From positions 17,686,695-17,750,694 of the forward strand of contig CM034606.1 of the NCBI GenBank assembly GCA_020091685.1: DNA of 64,000 nt. Reading direction: 5' to 3'. Below are positions 1-12,629 of this stretch, piece by piece; the first letter of the stretch is position 1; the number at the start of each line of letters is the position of its first letter. Origin of the DNA: Lutjanus erythropterus (lineage: Eukaryota > Chordata > Actinopteri > Lutjaniformes > Lutjanidae). Both the position numbers and the translations under genes were made by a program. The notes beneath the pieces were generated by a model. That model searched no databases, was not told the DNA's origin, and was given only the letters and a program-made list of their open reading frames with translations.

Positions 1-61
1 GACTCCGTAGCATGTGAGTCCCTCGGTTTTGTCTGATCACTTGCGACTTCTTTCCCTGCAG

Positions 62-3000
62 TTTTTAAAGTCGTCCACTCTGGCGACTTGGGGATCTTTG
101 TTCAGACATGAAACTCTTTCGAAGGAAGTGGTTGTTGTGGAGATGAGCATCAAATACCTCAGAGCGTCTATGATCAACCTAGTCAAGGTGAGACAGTGAT
201 GTGCGAGCTACCTTTCCTTGGGCACATAGAAGTCAAACGGGGTGTTAATAAAGGTTTTGTCTGTCTCTCCAGATTGGATTCCCATCTCGAGATGATAACC
301 CCAGCTGCGAGTACTCCCGTGTGGACTTTGACAGCGATGAAGACTTCAATTCATTCTTTAATTGTTAGTATTATGGATTCAGCCTCATTTCACTTTGGAT
401 CAATACTCTGTATTTTATCCCTTGATGTTTTAATGGTGTATGTTTATGCTTAACAGCTTTTCGGGCACAGCAGGGAGAGGTGGTGAGGATTGCATGTCGT
501 ATTGTTCCTCTGGAGGCTTTCCAGATAGCAGCAGAATGGTTAAAATATCAAATTGCCAGCCCTATTGATACTGGGGACACCACGTGTAAGTGTTTTCATC
601 ATTCTTGACATACTGTCACACTGTCAGAGAGAGGGGGATTGATAACTGTTTGCAGATGTCAAAGGTGTCACGATTCTCCAAATTCAGATTTGATTTTTCA
701 ATTTGGGACATTTATTGTTAGACTACCAAGGTTTGATTTGTGAAGGTCAATAGATCATTGGTTTCATATACCCTGACAACTGTCATTTACATTTTCAAAC
801 TCTTCTTTAAAAAGACAGTCTATGCAGTGTCGTCTTTGAAGTGTCCAGAGAGAATTGCAGATTCTGCCTTTGGCTTTGATTATTAAAACTGAAAACTCAT
901 TTTCACAGATTTTTAGTTTGATATTTAAGTTATTACACCCCTAATAGATGTGTTTTGGTTCTCTGCTGGGGAGGATCTGTCTGTACTTTTGCAGTTATTT
1001 TAGTTAGTTTCAGTGTAATATAAATATGCAGCAATGTGGAACTAATTTGGGCTCTGAAAGAGTCCTAATTGGTGAGATTTATGAGAGCAATCTCTGCAGG
1101 CCACAAACTCAGATGTAGGAATATGTATACATGAGCAAAATGTGTAATTTACGTTTCATTTACATGTTGATGGTTATCAGTTTTTATGTGCAGTGAATTA
1201 ACTTGACTTCTCTTTCTGCATCTCGCTAGCTAAGACCGCTGAGGGCCTGTGCTCCCTCTTGTCTCCATCAGTGGTCCAGTGGGATGCAATGACCGTCTTC
1301 ATGGAGTGTATGGTCGCACAGATCTTTAAAAATCTGGAGGAAGAGGTAACAGGAGCACTTTAGATTAACAGAGCAGAATTTCAACTGGAAAAATAATGTT
1401 TGAATATAACAATATGAAAGTTTTCCCCCTCCCTCCTTCTGCTTCTCGCTGTGTAGAAGTTGCCCATCGATCAGAGCATGGAGCTGCTGCAGGCTGTGCT
1501 GAATTACGAAACCAAAGACCCGCTCATCTTGTCCTGTGTGCTCACCAACGTCTCTGCCCTCTTCCCGTTTGTCATACGAAGACAGCACTTCCTGCCACCA
1601 GTCCTCTACAAGGTCAGCTGAGTTGTCATTGGTTGGTTGGTAATAATTAGTGTGTACTTCTCATTAACATTGATCTTACAGTAATGTGTTCTTCTGTTCC
1701 TACAGCTGTTTAAAGCCATCACATTTGAGGTTGGTCAGGAAAAGGTGAGTTGCCTTCACAGAACCAAATATCAGCACTTTTCCCTCATCATTCATGTCCA
1801 AGAGCAAAAAATGTATTCTTCAACTGACGTCGTCTTCTTTGACTTCAGGCACCTCGGACCCGAGCTGTAAAGAACGTGAGGAGGCATGCGTGTTCTTCCA
1901 TCATCAAAATTTGCCGGGATTACCCACAGTTCATCTTGGTAAATGCTCTTGTTTCCCCTTTAAAGTAAAACAGCATGACATTGATTATACTTTCTTTCAG
2001 TTGATGGATTTGCCTGACCAACTGTACTGATGAACAGGTGTGGGAAACTGTTTGTCGTCGTCACATTATTTATTTTTTCCTCCACAGCCTTGTTTTGACA
2101 TGTTTTATAGTCACGTGAAGAAGCTGTTCTCGAGCGACGCCACGCTGACTCACATGGAGAAATGTTCACTGATGGAAGCCCTGGTGCTCATCAGCAACCA
2201 GTTCAAAGACTTTGCAAAGCAGAAGGCTTTTCTAGATGAACTGATGGCCTCAGTAGTTGCAGATTGGACTTCGGACGAGATGAGGCAGTGCGTTTGAATT
2301 CTTTCAGTATCCCTCAAATTGTACGTGATGTATTTTATCTCTTGTATCTCTTATTTTATCTGTTCTTTATGTTTCAGTGTGCTGTGGGACCCTGTTGTCT
2401 TTCTGTCCTTTGTTGGAGCTGATCAGGTGGTCACAGAGCAAAATAAAGATACAGACACAACAGGACTTAATAGGGGGCGGGTAAGTGTAAAGTTGTAAAC
2501 TGAGTTAGTCAAGACAGAATACTGTCGTCCTTTCGTCCTTAATGCTCACATACTGCTTATTTTACTCATTCCACCTTCATGAGTAGATGGGATCATGAGT
2601 AGGATTTTGGCATAGCACACTAACATTTGTCAGAACTAATTTATTAATTAATGGAATAATTAATTAGCACTAAACAGAAGGGACAGCTGAGGCTGATGAG
2701 AGAATAATTAGATTTGCAGCTATATCTTCAGAAAACAAAGTATTGGACAAATTAGTAGTTTTACCTGATGATGACATGAATGTCTGCTCAAAATTTCATG
2801 TCCATCCATCAAATAGATGTTGATTTATTTCTGTGCCGCTAGCACGGCCCAAAACCGCCTGCTCTCGGCTGTAACAATGTGAAACTTATTTAACTGTTCG
2901 TTCCTTCTCTTGTGACTGTCCTCCAGTTGAGTTTCTGTTTGTACGCCATGCTGGGGGTGGTGAAGCGGGCACGTTGGCCTGCAGACCTGGAGGAAGCCAA

Positions 3001-6000
3001 AGCTGGTGGCTTTGTGGTGGGTTACAGCCCCACTGGAGCACCCATCTACAGAAACCCCTGCACTGCACAGTTTCTGCTCCTGCTGCCCAACCTGCTTGCT
3101 GTGATCAGGTATGATTGACACTTGTATTGCTTAAAAAAAAACAACTTTTTGCCACATTACACATAATATAGACGCGGATCTCAAGGTGGGACATGTTTGT
3201 CATGTAAAAGGGTCATCGGTGTGCTTGACAGCATCGCAATAATGACTTGTGCTATTATACTGAGTCTCTTTTCTCCATTCTTCACTGCAGGACTCAAAAC
3301 AGTCTCTTCACACCAGAGAACAGGGCTCGTCTGAGTGAGACCTTCTCCAGGGCCCATGAGGTGATGGATGCAGAGAAAAATGTGGTTCTTGGTAAGTGGA
3401 GCTTTTTGCCCCCGTGTGGTGATAATGATGATGATAAGCCATCATCTGAAAAGACTGTTCTTAAACCTTGTCCAATACTTGCTTTCTCCAGGTCTGTCTC
3501 AGCCTCTTCTGGATATTTATGACTCTCCTGTGTATAGAACCAGCCTAGAGCGCATGCAGGGATTTTTCACCACATTGTATGACAACTGGTGAGAGTTGCA
3601 GCAGTTGCAGTTTTCCCCAAGACTTTGATTTGTATTGTTTATACCTTACACACTGTCGGAGACTAAGCCACCTCTGTTCTCTTTGCCTCTGTAGCTTCCA
3701 CGTCCTGGGAAATGCAGGTCTGTCCCTGCAGCAGGAGTTCTACACCATCGAGAGGTTGGCTGAAGAAATAGCTGGCTCGGCTTTTGGCTCTCTTGACCAC
3801 GTGCCTGACCACAGACTTCGGCCGATGATTCATATCCTCGTTTGCTTTTGCTTCATTTGTTGCACCAGTTTTTTCCTATTGCTGTGGTTTTGTCGTTGTC
3901 TTGGTGACACACATTTGGCTACAAGGTCTTTTTCCAACGCTCGTTTAGATGGCTGTTATTCTACACAGAGAAAGATGAGCGCTTGATTTAATTTAACATG
4001 GAATTTCCTTAGCGAGTGCTACGTGTGTTTCTGAGGCAGCTGGTGCTATCCTGTCCTCAGGACTACTACGACAGTCTACTCTGCCCCCTACTGGGCCCTT
4101 TGTTTGCCTACATGCTGCAGGTCAGGGTCTTCACACTCCCACTCCTTTATATCATTAATCTCACCATTAGATGTGCTTTATTCATTCCAGCACAGTTGTC
4201 AGTGTTGTCAGATCTCACTGCTTTGCTCCTGTTTCATACTGCAGAGACTCAACGTCAAGTGGCAGGTCATCAATCAGAGAACCTCTGTCAAGTAAGTTGT
4301 GGTGTAGTGTTAGTATCTGTGTGTGGGTGTGGTTTTGTGTATATATCATTTGGTTTCTGCTTATAAATTACAAGAGTGAAGCAGAGGAAGAAGGAAGTTA
4401 GGTATTTTTAAAAACCCAGGTAGTTCCCTTAAGTCCCCAGTTGGGAAGGCTGTGACTGAAGATCAGGTTTTAACATGGATGCTCAAAATACACATCAAAA
4501 TTTACACAACAACAACAGTGTTTGAAACAAAGAGATTTAAGTTGTTTTTGCAACCAGCAAATTCTCAGAAAAACAGCAAGTGTCTTGGCTTCTTCTGAAC
4601 ATGTCATGTTTTACCTGCCTGTAAAGATAAACTCTATTCTAAATATTTCATTCCCTTGATATATGTTTTATATGATTGATTTATTTTACTTTAGCAACAT
4701 TAAGTATTAGTATTATTTATAGAGACCATTCTACATTTAGCTCCCTGGTTTTTTGATTTGTTTGTTTGTGTGTTATTGTGTATTTATGGACAACAAACTG
4801 CTCCAACAAGTTGCCCCTAGTGGGATTAATAGTTAAATTGAATTGTTTTTTGTTAAGATGAAGAACAAGAGATCATTCAAATGTACCTTAATATAAAAGA
4901 AAAGATATTTTAAACATAATTCCTGTGAAAAAAGAGCACAGAAAAGAGCTCATCTAAAATTAAATAAAGTCTCTAATTGTTATACTGTAGTTTCATTCAT
5001 TGATAGCTCACCGTATCTAAGCTACAAATTCACTGGCTCACTGGCAATCTGTGTGTTGTGTTTCTAGTGGTGAGGATGAGGAGGAGGTGGTGTGCCAGGA
5101 GAGCCAGGTGACGCAGGAGATGTTGGAGGAGCAGCTGGTGCGTCTGCTCACCAGGGAGGTCCTGGATCTCCTCTGTAAGTTTCAGAATCTTGGTGCATCT
5201 AACCGCTCCCAATTCAATTTCTTTATAAGTATAGCAAAAAGTGAAATATAAATACAAGTAAATTATAATCTGACAGCATATAAAGGTGAGGTAAAACGTC
5301 AGATTTCTGCACACTTGGTTTAAAGAAAAATGTATTTAATCATATGTTGCTTTAAACAAGTTATTTTGAAACAAGCTGGAGTTGAAGGTTTGACAGTGAA
5401 ATAAGTGTGCCACCATTGCACTGAGTACTATGTCCCAGCCACTTTGCATTTCCTGGCACAAGTATTGATTTAAAAATAAAAGCTATTGCAAAATTGAGTT
5501 ATTTTTATTACATGGATGTTATAGTTGTTTTATGATGGCAATATAATGTCCCTGTCGAAACTCACTGTAAAGCAAAGCGTGAAGGGAACCTCAGGGCTCA
5601 TTCATTAATACTGCTAATGCACTTCAGTCATGTGGTAAAGTTGTGTTTCTGCCAGCTACACGAGCTAAAAATGGTTTCCGAACGCATTAGGAAAGTGCAA
5701 ATATCAGCCATAATTCCTGGATAGAGCTGAGACTCTACATATTGATAAGGCTGCGTTCCCTTCAGCAGGGTTTGTCTTGGGGGACCAACAGCTTCTTGCT
5801 GGGTTTATCCCAAAAACAGGGTGGACGGAGCTCTGATGAAACAGATATTTTTTCCAAAATTAGCAACTCGGTTGGTTGTTGAAAATGTTTATGTTAAAGT
5901 GGAAATAGATAATTGATTGCACAGTGTACTGACAACAGAATAATGAGACCATCCATTTTATTAGATTGGTTCCCTTAAGTCTGCCAGTGGGCATGATTTT

Positions 6001-9000
6001 TCCCTAAAAAAGATTGTCTCCATTATAGACCAAATTAATGAACAAATTAATGCTTTTTTCTTCTAATGATTCTTCAACAGCTACAATATTATGAACAAAA
6101 CTCTGCATTCAGTGTCTGATGTATACAGATACAGAGGCCACAAATGTGATGGAGATTAAAGGTGTCTGATTCTCTTCAGCAGCAGTCTTTTAGCTGCTTA
6201 CCAAGACATAATGTGTTTGTCAGGTTTAAAATGGTTTACTTTAACAGTGAACTCCCAAGCTAAGATAGACAAATGTTTTTGTGAATGCACTAAAATATGA
6301 GATGTGGTGTTTTTTTTAGGATACAGGACACAACTGCCAACTGCCTGAGGGATAATACTTCTCTTCTCCCTTCTCTTCCAGCTGTGAGCTGCATTTCCAG
6401 AAAAGTGCCTGAACCAGCAGCAAATAAGGAGGAAATGGAGGGTAAAAAAAAACTGAATCAATAGATAGATTTTCTTTGTTGTTATTCTGACAAGCGTCTC
6501 ATGGTTTTGCTTGAAATGTGCTCTCGTAGAGGAAGACATGATGATGGATTCAGTGCAAACGGCGGCTCCTGCCCAGCCCACAGAGGAGCTGACTGAGCTG
6601 GGAAAATGCCTGATGAAACACGAGGTCAGCCCTAAACGCATCACGTAACATTTAGAGGACAGCATTGTCACTAAATACTGTATTTAAATTATTGTTTTGT
6701 TGTTGCTCATCGTTTCTCCTGTCACTTCAACCAGAACATCTACATGACCCTGCTGACCCTCTCCTACACCTCACTGTCGTGGAAAGACACCACAAACTGT
6801 CACCGCACGGCTTCTATGGTCTGCTGGAACCTTCTGCGACAGGTAGCGCACTCAGTACAGCTCATGTACAGTATCATACTTAGATGTAACACTTTGCTTT
6901 TAAACGATAAAGGCTATATTCTGCATTACTTTTGTTGTTCACAAGTCCCATGAAAAGAGCAAAACTAACAGTGCATTCTGAGTTCCCTACCCTGTCTGTG
7001 GCTCTCAGCACAAAGCCTAATTGTTACTCCTGAAGACATAAATCTTTAAAAGCAGGACACAAGTATATACTTACATTTCAAAAGAGCTTAATTTCCTGAA
7101 ACAGCTGGGACCTGTAGGTGTTAATAACTGTTATTCAAACAAGAGTAAATAGTGCATTCGTTGGAGACTGTTTTCAGTCTCCAATTTGGTGCTTCAGCAG
7201 CAGGACGTGTTTGAGGGATCGACGCAAAATAAACTACAGTACTAGTGAAGGAACATCTTTGTTCAGTACTACAGTGTGGCTCATAGATGTGTTTCAAATA
7301 CTTGTTAGTAGGAACAATTCATTGTATGTTTTGGTATTTTTTAATGTAGTTTGTTGTCAGTACAAAAGTATAAATAATCACCAGACTCAAAGTACCTTCT
7401 AGTTTCTGTGCATTTATTTTGAACATTTTATTGAAGTATTTGGATGACTCAAAGTGAAGTAATGCACTTAATGAGGTTTTTGTGACACACGTGCTACTGT
7501 GAAATCAGTTAGATTTATTCTGCAGCATGTGGTGATTGCTGGTTAAAAAAACAAACAAAAAAAAAGCTTCTTAAATTTCTAAATGTTTCAAAAGTTTTTC
7601 TCCCACATCCACTTTATGCCTCTCCAGGTCATAGGGGGTAATCTCCTTCCCGAGGCGGTCACATGGTTTTATACCAGTGTTCTCAGGGGCCTTCAGGTTC
7701 ATGGGCAGCATGAGGTCTGCAACTCCACCCTCTCTCAGCTGGCTATGCTCATCTATGAAAACCTGGTGAGGCTGATGGCAATAATCTTTCTGATATGTGT
7801 TTTTTATTTCTGCTTTTGTTTGGGCCATTTTTGCTCTAAGAGTTAAAGCTTTAATATGTAACATTTATGCATCAAAAGGTCTAAAATCACTAGATATATG
7901 TTATATTTTGTTGAGTTTTGTACTTTCATTATCCCAAATGTTTTCAACAGTGATTAAAATCCAGAGAAATCTGTAGTTTATTCCAGGTAACGCATCACAT
8001 TGAACACCAGAGTATCAAGCTTGAAAACACACAGCAATTCATTCCAAATGTGGGGTGCAAAGAATCTAAAAGCAGTCTTTCCCAAGTCATTCTTAATTAT
8101 AGTAACCTGCAGCATTAGCCAGACCTGTGAGTGGGTTTTAAGTCACCAGCCAAGAAGTGATGTCAAACATGAGGGAAATGAGCCCTTTATTAATGGAAAC
8201 TTAATAGAAAGAGAAGGCTAGTCTACCTTTTGATGAATAATACAGTGATGAGTACAATAGATGGGAAAATTGCCCAAAGATGACGTCTTAAGATTTAGTT
8301 TATTATCTATGTTACAGTCCAAAACCCAAAGATGTGTTTACTATAGTAAATGCCAAAGAGTAGAAAATCCTCAAATTTGTGAAGCTGGAATCAGAAAATA
8401 AAACAAATAAAATGATTAAATGATTACGTTCTGATTAATTCAATGACAATCCACTAATTGTTTTGGCCCTACAGTCACATTGTTCTGTGGTAAAGCAAAT
8501 TTTCCATTCATGTGGAGATGCATCCTGAGATTGCATCGTTTTTAATCTCTTGTTTGTGCATACACCTGTCCGTCCATCTGTCTCAGCGGCCTCGCTACAC
8601 GGAGCTGAGAGCGGTGATGACCCAGATCCCAAACATCAGCGTGGAGGCTCTGGACCAGTATGATCACAGGCTCATGGATCCCAATGCCCAGAAGGTTGGA
8701 GACAAGAAGAGGAAAGACCAGTTCAAGAAGCTCATTGCAGGAACTGTTGGGGTAATGCCACATTTCACCACTAGAGAGCAGTGCTCCTCTATCGTATCAC
8801 ACTGCAGACAGCTCATCAGAAGTGACCAGAGACACTGGCCTAATAGTGCAAGTCATTACTCAGCAGTGTGATTCTGGCTGTGCTGTAAATCTTCTGTGCT
8901 CGGCAGCAAAAAAAAAAAATGTGCAGCAGCTCAACAGGGCTGTACGATCTAATGAAATTCTTTGTGGTAGACCTTTGGACGGCTCTGTTTAACCTCTCCT

Positions 9001-9168
9001 CTCTCTGTCCCCTGCCAACAGAAAGCTCTGTGCCAGCAGTTCAGGAAGGAGGTTCATATCCGGAATCTTCCATCGCTCTTTAAAAAGCCGAAGCCAGACA
9101 AGGATGTACAGAACAGTGAAGCATTGGGCCTGGAAGCTCTCTTCTCCCCAGGGAATAACACCCTGTAG
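62..9168 (+). CDS. xpo5: Exportin-5, C-terminal 843 codons (5' part outside window)
   Basis: Exportin-5 is the RanGTP-dependent importin-beta-family carrier that exports pre-miRNA hairpins and other double-stranded RNAs from the nucleus. Coding exons read from the sequence: 62-187, 273-363, 457-585, 1230-1345, 1457-1612, 1706-1744, 1849-1938, 2088-2287, 2378-2480, 2927-3108, 3291-3391, 3492-3588, 3695-3831, 4023-4120, 4245-4291, 5068-5174, 6382-6441, 6530-6624, 6735-6842, 7628-7765, 8587-8751, 9022-9168 (TAG at 9166). Total 2532 nt, all phases consistent. The protein aligns along its length to about residues 371-1204 of human XPO5. Diagnostic stretches are SSTLATWGSLFRHE, KDPLILSCVLTNVSALFPFV, EKCSLMEALVLISNQFK, DLEEAKAGGFVVGY, KWQVINQR, QEMLEEQLVR, LGKCLMKHE, KVGDKKRKDQFKKLIAG and KEVHIRNLPSLFKK. 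The region is a HEAT-repeat solenoid without catalytic residues. No frameshift or stop interrupts it. All introns are GT-AG except 3832-4022. The N-terminal part, including the RanGTP-binding region, lies upstream of the window. Confidence 0.97.
3832..4022 (+). other. xpo5: U12-type AT-AC intron of xpo5
   Basis: The intron starts ATATCCTC, one base from the minor-spliceosome donor consensus ATATCCTT. It ends in AC, with a branch-site-like TTCCTTAGC whose A at 4011 lies 11 nt before the 3' end. Splicing here joins ATT-C to GT-GTG and gives RPM-I-RVFLRQLVL, the same length as human RPMLRVFVKPLVL. The only nearby GT-AG pair would use the weak donor GTTTGC at 3840 and add extra residues absent from human XPO5. 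Confidence 0.85.
7843..7990. repeat. Interspersed repeat fragment in xpo5 intron
   Basis: The stretch starting AGCTTTAATATGTAACAT, with TTATATTTTGTTGAG and CCAGAGAAATCTG further on, resembles a dispersed teleost repeat I recognise from memory. No terminal repeats are visible, so the class is not assigned. A RepeatMasker search against a teleost library would settle it. Confidence 0.45.
8230..8473 (+). mobile_element. Degenerate hAT-like MITE in xpo5 intron
   Basis: The core (GTCCAAAACCCAAAGATG, then AATCCTCAAATTTGTGAAGCTGGAATCAGA in part) matches the family also found at 30116-30587, 18824-19127 and 13797-14147. The right end TTTTGGCCCTA resembles the family terminus TTGCAGCCCTA. The left end is decayed and its limit is approximate. 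Confidence 0.6.
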
Positions 9169-9446
9169 AACACATACTGTAGTTATAATGGACTTAATAC
9201 TGACTGAAGACGGAGTTCTGTGTACTAACCAGGGTTTCCCTCGCCATCCTCCTGCTGCTATAGTGCGGCGCTCCCTAACATAACTGTCAACACTACTGTT
9301 TTCAATGCTTTATTTTAACCCTAACAGCAACACTCACACTCATTAGTAATATCTTTCTACTATTCTTTTGTACAGGTGGGTATCATGCAATAGATGCTTT
9401 TTAAATCCCGTTACACATTTCTTTTCAATATTCCCAGATGCGTACC

Positions 9447-9452
9447 AATAAA
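9447..9452 (+). terminator. xpo5: Probable xpo5 poly(A) signal
   Basis: A canonical AATAAA lies 279 bases after the xpo5 stop codon, giving a short 3' UTR of about 300 bases. Another AATAAA at 12283-12288 could serve a much longer transcript. RNA 3' ends would decide between them. Confidence 0.55.
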
Positions 9453-9521
9453 GGTGGTATGGAAACACAGATTTCAGATTAAAGAATAGTCTGTGTCTGT
9501 GTCAGACTGTGTTAAAGGCAT

Positions 9522-10336
9522 AGGTTGGAATATTTAATATCGGGTTGTATGAAAGATTTATCAGTAGTCGGTGTATTAGCTGTAGTAGATGCCGGTCGGC
9601 ATGCCACCCGTTAGAAGCAGAGACGAGTGCCAGCACAAAGCTAAGCCACGTACTGCTGCGGACAGGGTTGGCAACAAAAGCTATTAACCCACTTAAAAAA
9701 TGTCTTTAAAAAAAATAAACATCAGTTTAAGTGTACGCTACATTTAGAATATTTTCACCACTTTACTGTGCTGTCAGACAGCCTTTTCCACCAGGAAGCT
9801 GCCATATAAGTGAAATATCGCTCCCTCCATGCCAACAAAATTCCATAGGTGAAAGCACTTCTTTTACCTCACAGAACATGGTGTTACCGTTCTACTGCTG
9901 CCTCGGTCTCTTTACTTGTGTTATTGTGCGACTTGAATCTGAGCTATGCTTCTAAAACAACAAAGTCATGCCACAAGCAGCTGCTGTGTTCTGCAAGGTA
10001 ACATTACTGAATTTGCCTGTGGAGTTTGGTTGGTTTGGAGAGAGCGTTGTTTGGGTTATATAATGGCTATTTCCTGTCAGAAAAGGCTGTCTAATGGCAA
10101 GATAAAGTGTTGAAAATATTTTAAATATGTCGTACACTTAAACTGATATTGTTTTTTTTGTTTGTTTGTTTTTAGGTGGACGTTTTGGAAGAGGCTAAAA
10201 TGCCTTTTGTTGGTTACCATGTCCACAACACTTAATTGCTTTGCTACTGTGATCAGAATCTACTGTAGCTGATACACCGACAATGGTTAAATACCTCATA
10301 CAGCCCCGCTTTAAATAATCCTAACTATCTCTTTAA
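9522..10336. mobile_element. TTAA-flanked foldback MITE (piggyBac-like), 815 bp
   Basis: Both ends carry TTAA. The left end reads TTAAAGGCATAGGTTGGAAT and the reverse complement of the right end TTAAAGAGATAGTTAGGATT. The arms continue as inverted copies: GGGTTGTATGA against GGGGCTGTATGA, and GTGTACGCTACATTTAGAAT (9733 on) against the inverse of 10095-10140, including CAGACAGCCTTTTC on the left and its counterpart on the right. There is no transposase ORF, so it is non-autonomous. The family also occurs at 45797-46860. Confidence 0.8.
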
Positions 10337-12499
10337 CAAACAATCTTAAAATAGCAGACTAACCACTGAGGTTTTCTCTGAAGCAGAAGCTTTATTGAGC
10401 CACAAAAATATGTTAAAACAGGACAATTCTGTCGTTTTACGTTGGGCCTTTTTCATTTTAAGGGGCAGTATTTGCACATTGCCCAGCATCATGCACGCCA
10501 AACATGTCGTAGCTCTACGGAAAGCAAAATGGGAGCCCAGCTGTGGTTTGATATTCAGCATAGAAATTGGCATCTAATGATATCCAAACAAGCACAGCCA
10601 GCACAGCCAATAGCCGCAGGAGAAGCCTGTTAGGAAGAAGTGGGTGTGTGTGTGTGTGGGGTTTGTGAAGAGGTGGAGACCTTTTGTACTTAAAAAATAT
10701 TTTTCTTAATTTTAGAGGTTAGTGTTGGCAGATATGTTGTGCGACCACGCTGCTGTTATATCCGGGGTCAAAGAGAAAGGAAGAAAAATGTTGGACAAAT
10801 CCTGGTGCACATTTATCTATTTGCCGTGATTTCCTCTGACTGGACAAGCTTGAATTCAGTTTCTGATTCTGAAGGATGGGCTGATGGAACCTCAGGTGCG
10901 ACGTTCCCTATGATGGGGAGAAGATACTATATGGAAACATACCCTAAGGAAAAAAAAAACAGCTGGATTGTGTTTTCATGAATAGTTATTGTAGATTTAA
11001 GTATGAACAGTTTTCTATTTTGCAGATATTACACAGTAGTTGGTTAAGATGATGATGGTTTGGATTTAGCCAGTTTTTCATATCAGCACGACTAATGCAG
11101 CCCGAATACTGTTTTAAATAACTTATTTAACGCAGAGCACATATCAAACTACAAATAATGCAGACACATTTTGTGCCAAAACACTCACGGTAGACATGTT
11201 TGACAAACGTGACCAGATAAGAGAAGCGAAATCTAATGTACAACTTTCATAAAGATTATTTAAGGGTGGACACAAGAACTAATGTGTAGCTTAATCCAAG
11301 TCTTTCTGTTGTTTTCTAGTCGTTCAGTTGCTGATGCTGTTCTGTTTTTATGTTGGTTTTTTTTTGTGTTTGTACTGGTGTTTCCACCCATGAGGAAAAG
11401 ATGAACCAGCACTACATTCCTTCATTATCCAAGGGATTGTTTTTAAACATAATTTGTTGGATGTATTTTGCTCTTATGGAGCTATCATGGTAGAGAGTTA
11501 CTTGTGCTTTTTTTAAACTATGTGTAGTGTGGATTCAGACCAAAACAAATGGTTTTGGCTCAGAATGAGCTCTCTTTGATGCTGTTTCACTAAAACAGGT
11601 TCATGTCATACTCTTCCAGGAATAGGAACATATATGAAAACAATTTTTCAACAAACTAATTTCCCCTGTCTTTGTGATGATTGTTTGTTCACATGTGGCC
11701 ATTTAAAAAAAATGTTCAACACTAAAATGATCTGTACAAATGAGAAAATAGGCTTTTTAAAAGTGTAGTGTGGTTTATATTTTGTTGTTTTTAAATTAAA
11801 AAAAATCTTAATTTCAATTTGTCTAGAATTAATCTTTTAATTTTGCATTTAGAATAAAGATAAAAGTTTTAAATTTAAAAAAGGTTACTTGCTTGTTGCT
11901 ACATGCATATATATATTTTTTAAATATTTTGGGTCATTAGTTTGAACATGCAAACATTTTGTAAAATATCAAACATGGTGGCATAGTTGTAAATCTAAAT
12001 GGGGGTAATATAACATTCTAAACAAACAAACAAAAAAGACTACAATGTGAAAAATAATTAATGTTTATTCAGTTATGCCTTTAGAAAAAGCATAGGCTTG
12101 TTTTTGTTTTTCTCCTGTAACCATTTTATAGTCTGGAACTTACTGAGGTAATAATAATAATATTATCCCCCCCTTTTACAAAAATGTCTGTTCCTAAATA
12201 AAAATCTGTATAAAAACAGGCAGACCCACCGACCTGCCCACCTCACAAAATACACGCAGTACTTATTTTGTTAGTGAGAAACCAATAAAGTTATTAAAGA
12301 AAAAATATATACGTTTTTATATTATAAGCTCGAATTTTTGTTGCGTTTCTTGATCATATTGTTTATTTGGTAACCGTCATTGGTGATGATTATTCTAAAC
12401 TTAAGTTTATTAGTCACTATAATGGACCTTTTGAGGGATAAAGCATAAAAAATATTGAATAAACGTGAACGAGGGTCGGAAGCATGTTCGTGAAAGCGG
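10337..12499. other. Intergenic sequence downstream of xpo5
   Basis: AT-rich sequence with many T and A runs, a (TG)n of about 14 bases near 10645, and no ORF that looks coding. It could include an alternative long xpo5 3' UTR, since AATAAA occurs at 12283. I see no RNA gene. Confidence 0.5.
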
Positions 12500-12629
12500 T
12501 TTTGCTGTAAATCAGTTCAGACTCCGGGTCGGTAGGGGGCGGCACTGCACCACGCGCTGTTTACCAACTGCCGTAAAATACTGTAATGAGCTGTAAACAG
12601 GCGCAGCGAAGAAGAACGTTGTTTTGGTC
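12500..12629 (+). promoter_or_regulatory. Probable promoter of the small gene at 12630
   Basis: A sharp local rise in GC and CpG in AT-rich surroundings, just before an ATG and splice donor. It contains TAGGGGGCGGCACTGCACC, TTTACCAACTGCCGTAAA and GCGAAGAAGAAC. I recall this order of motifs (GGGGGCRGYA.TGCACC, then CCAACYGCCG, then GAAGAAGAA) upstream of many teleost genes. No TATA box is evident. Transcription from here is an inference. Confidence 0.45.

Larger units (their letters stand above)
4292..8586 (+). other. Larger xpo5 introns
   Basis: The introns 4292-5067, 5175-6381, 6843-7627 and 7766-8586 hold AT-rich sequence with no extra coding exon that I could recognise. I see no convincing snoRNA or microRNA in them. 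The last one contains two repeat-derived stretches, listed separately. Other xpo5 introns over 300 bases (586-1229 and 2481-2926) show nothing distinctive beyond AT-rich runs. Confidence 0.6.

Noticed and set aside
3840-4012. GT-AG alternative for the xpo5 AT-AC intron
   Set aside because: The donor GTTTGC is weak, it adds residues absent from human XPO5, and the U12 donor, branch site and AC end fit better.
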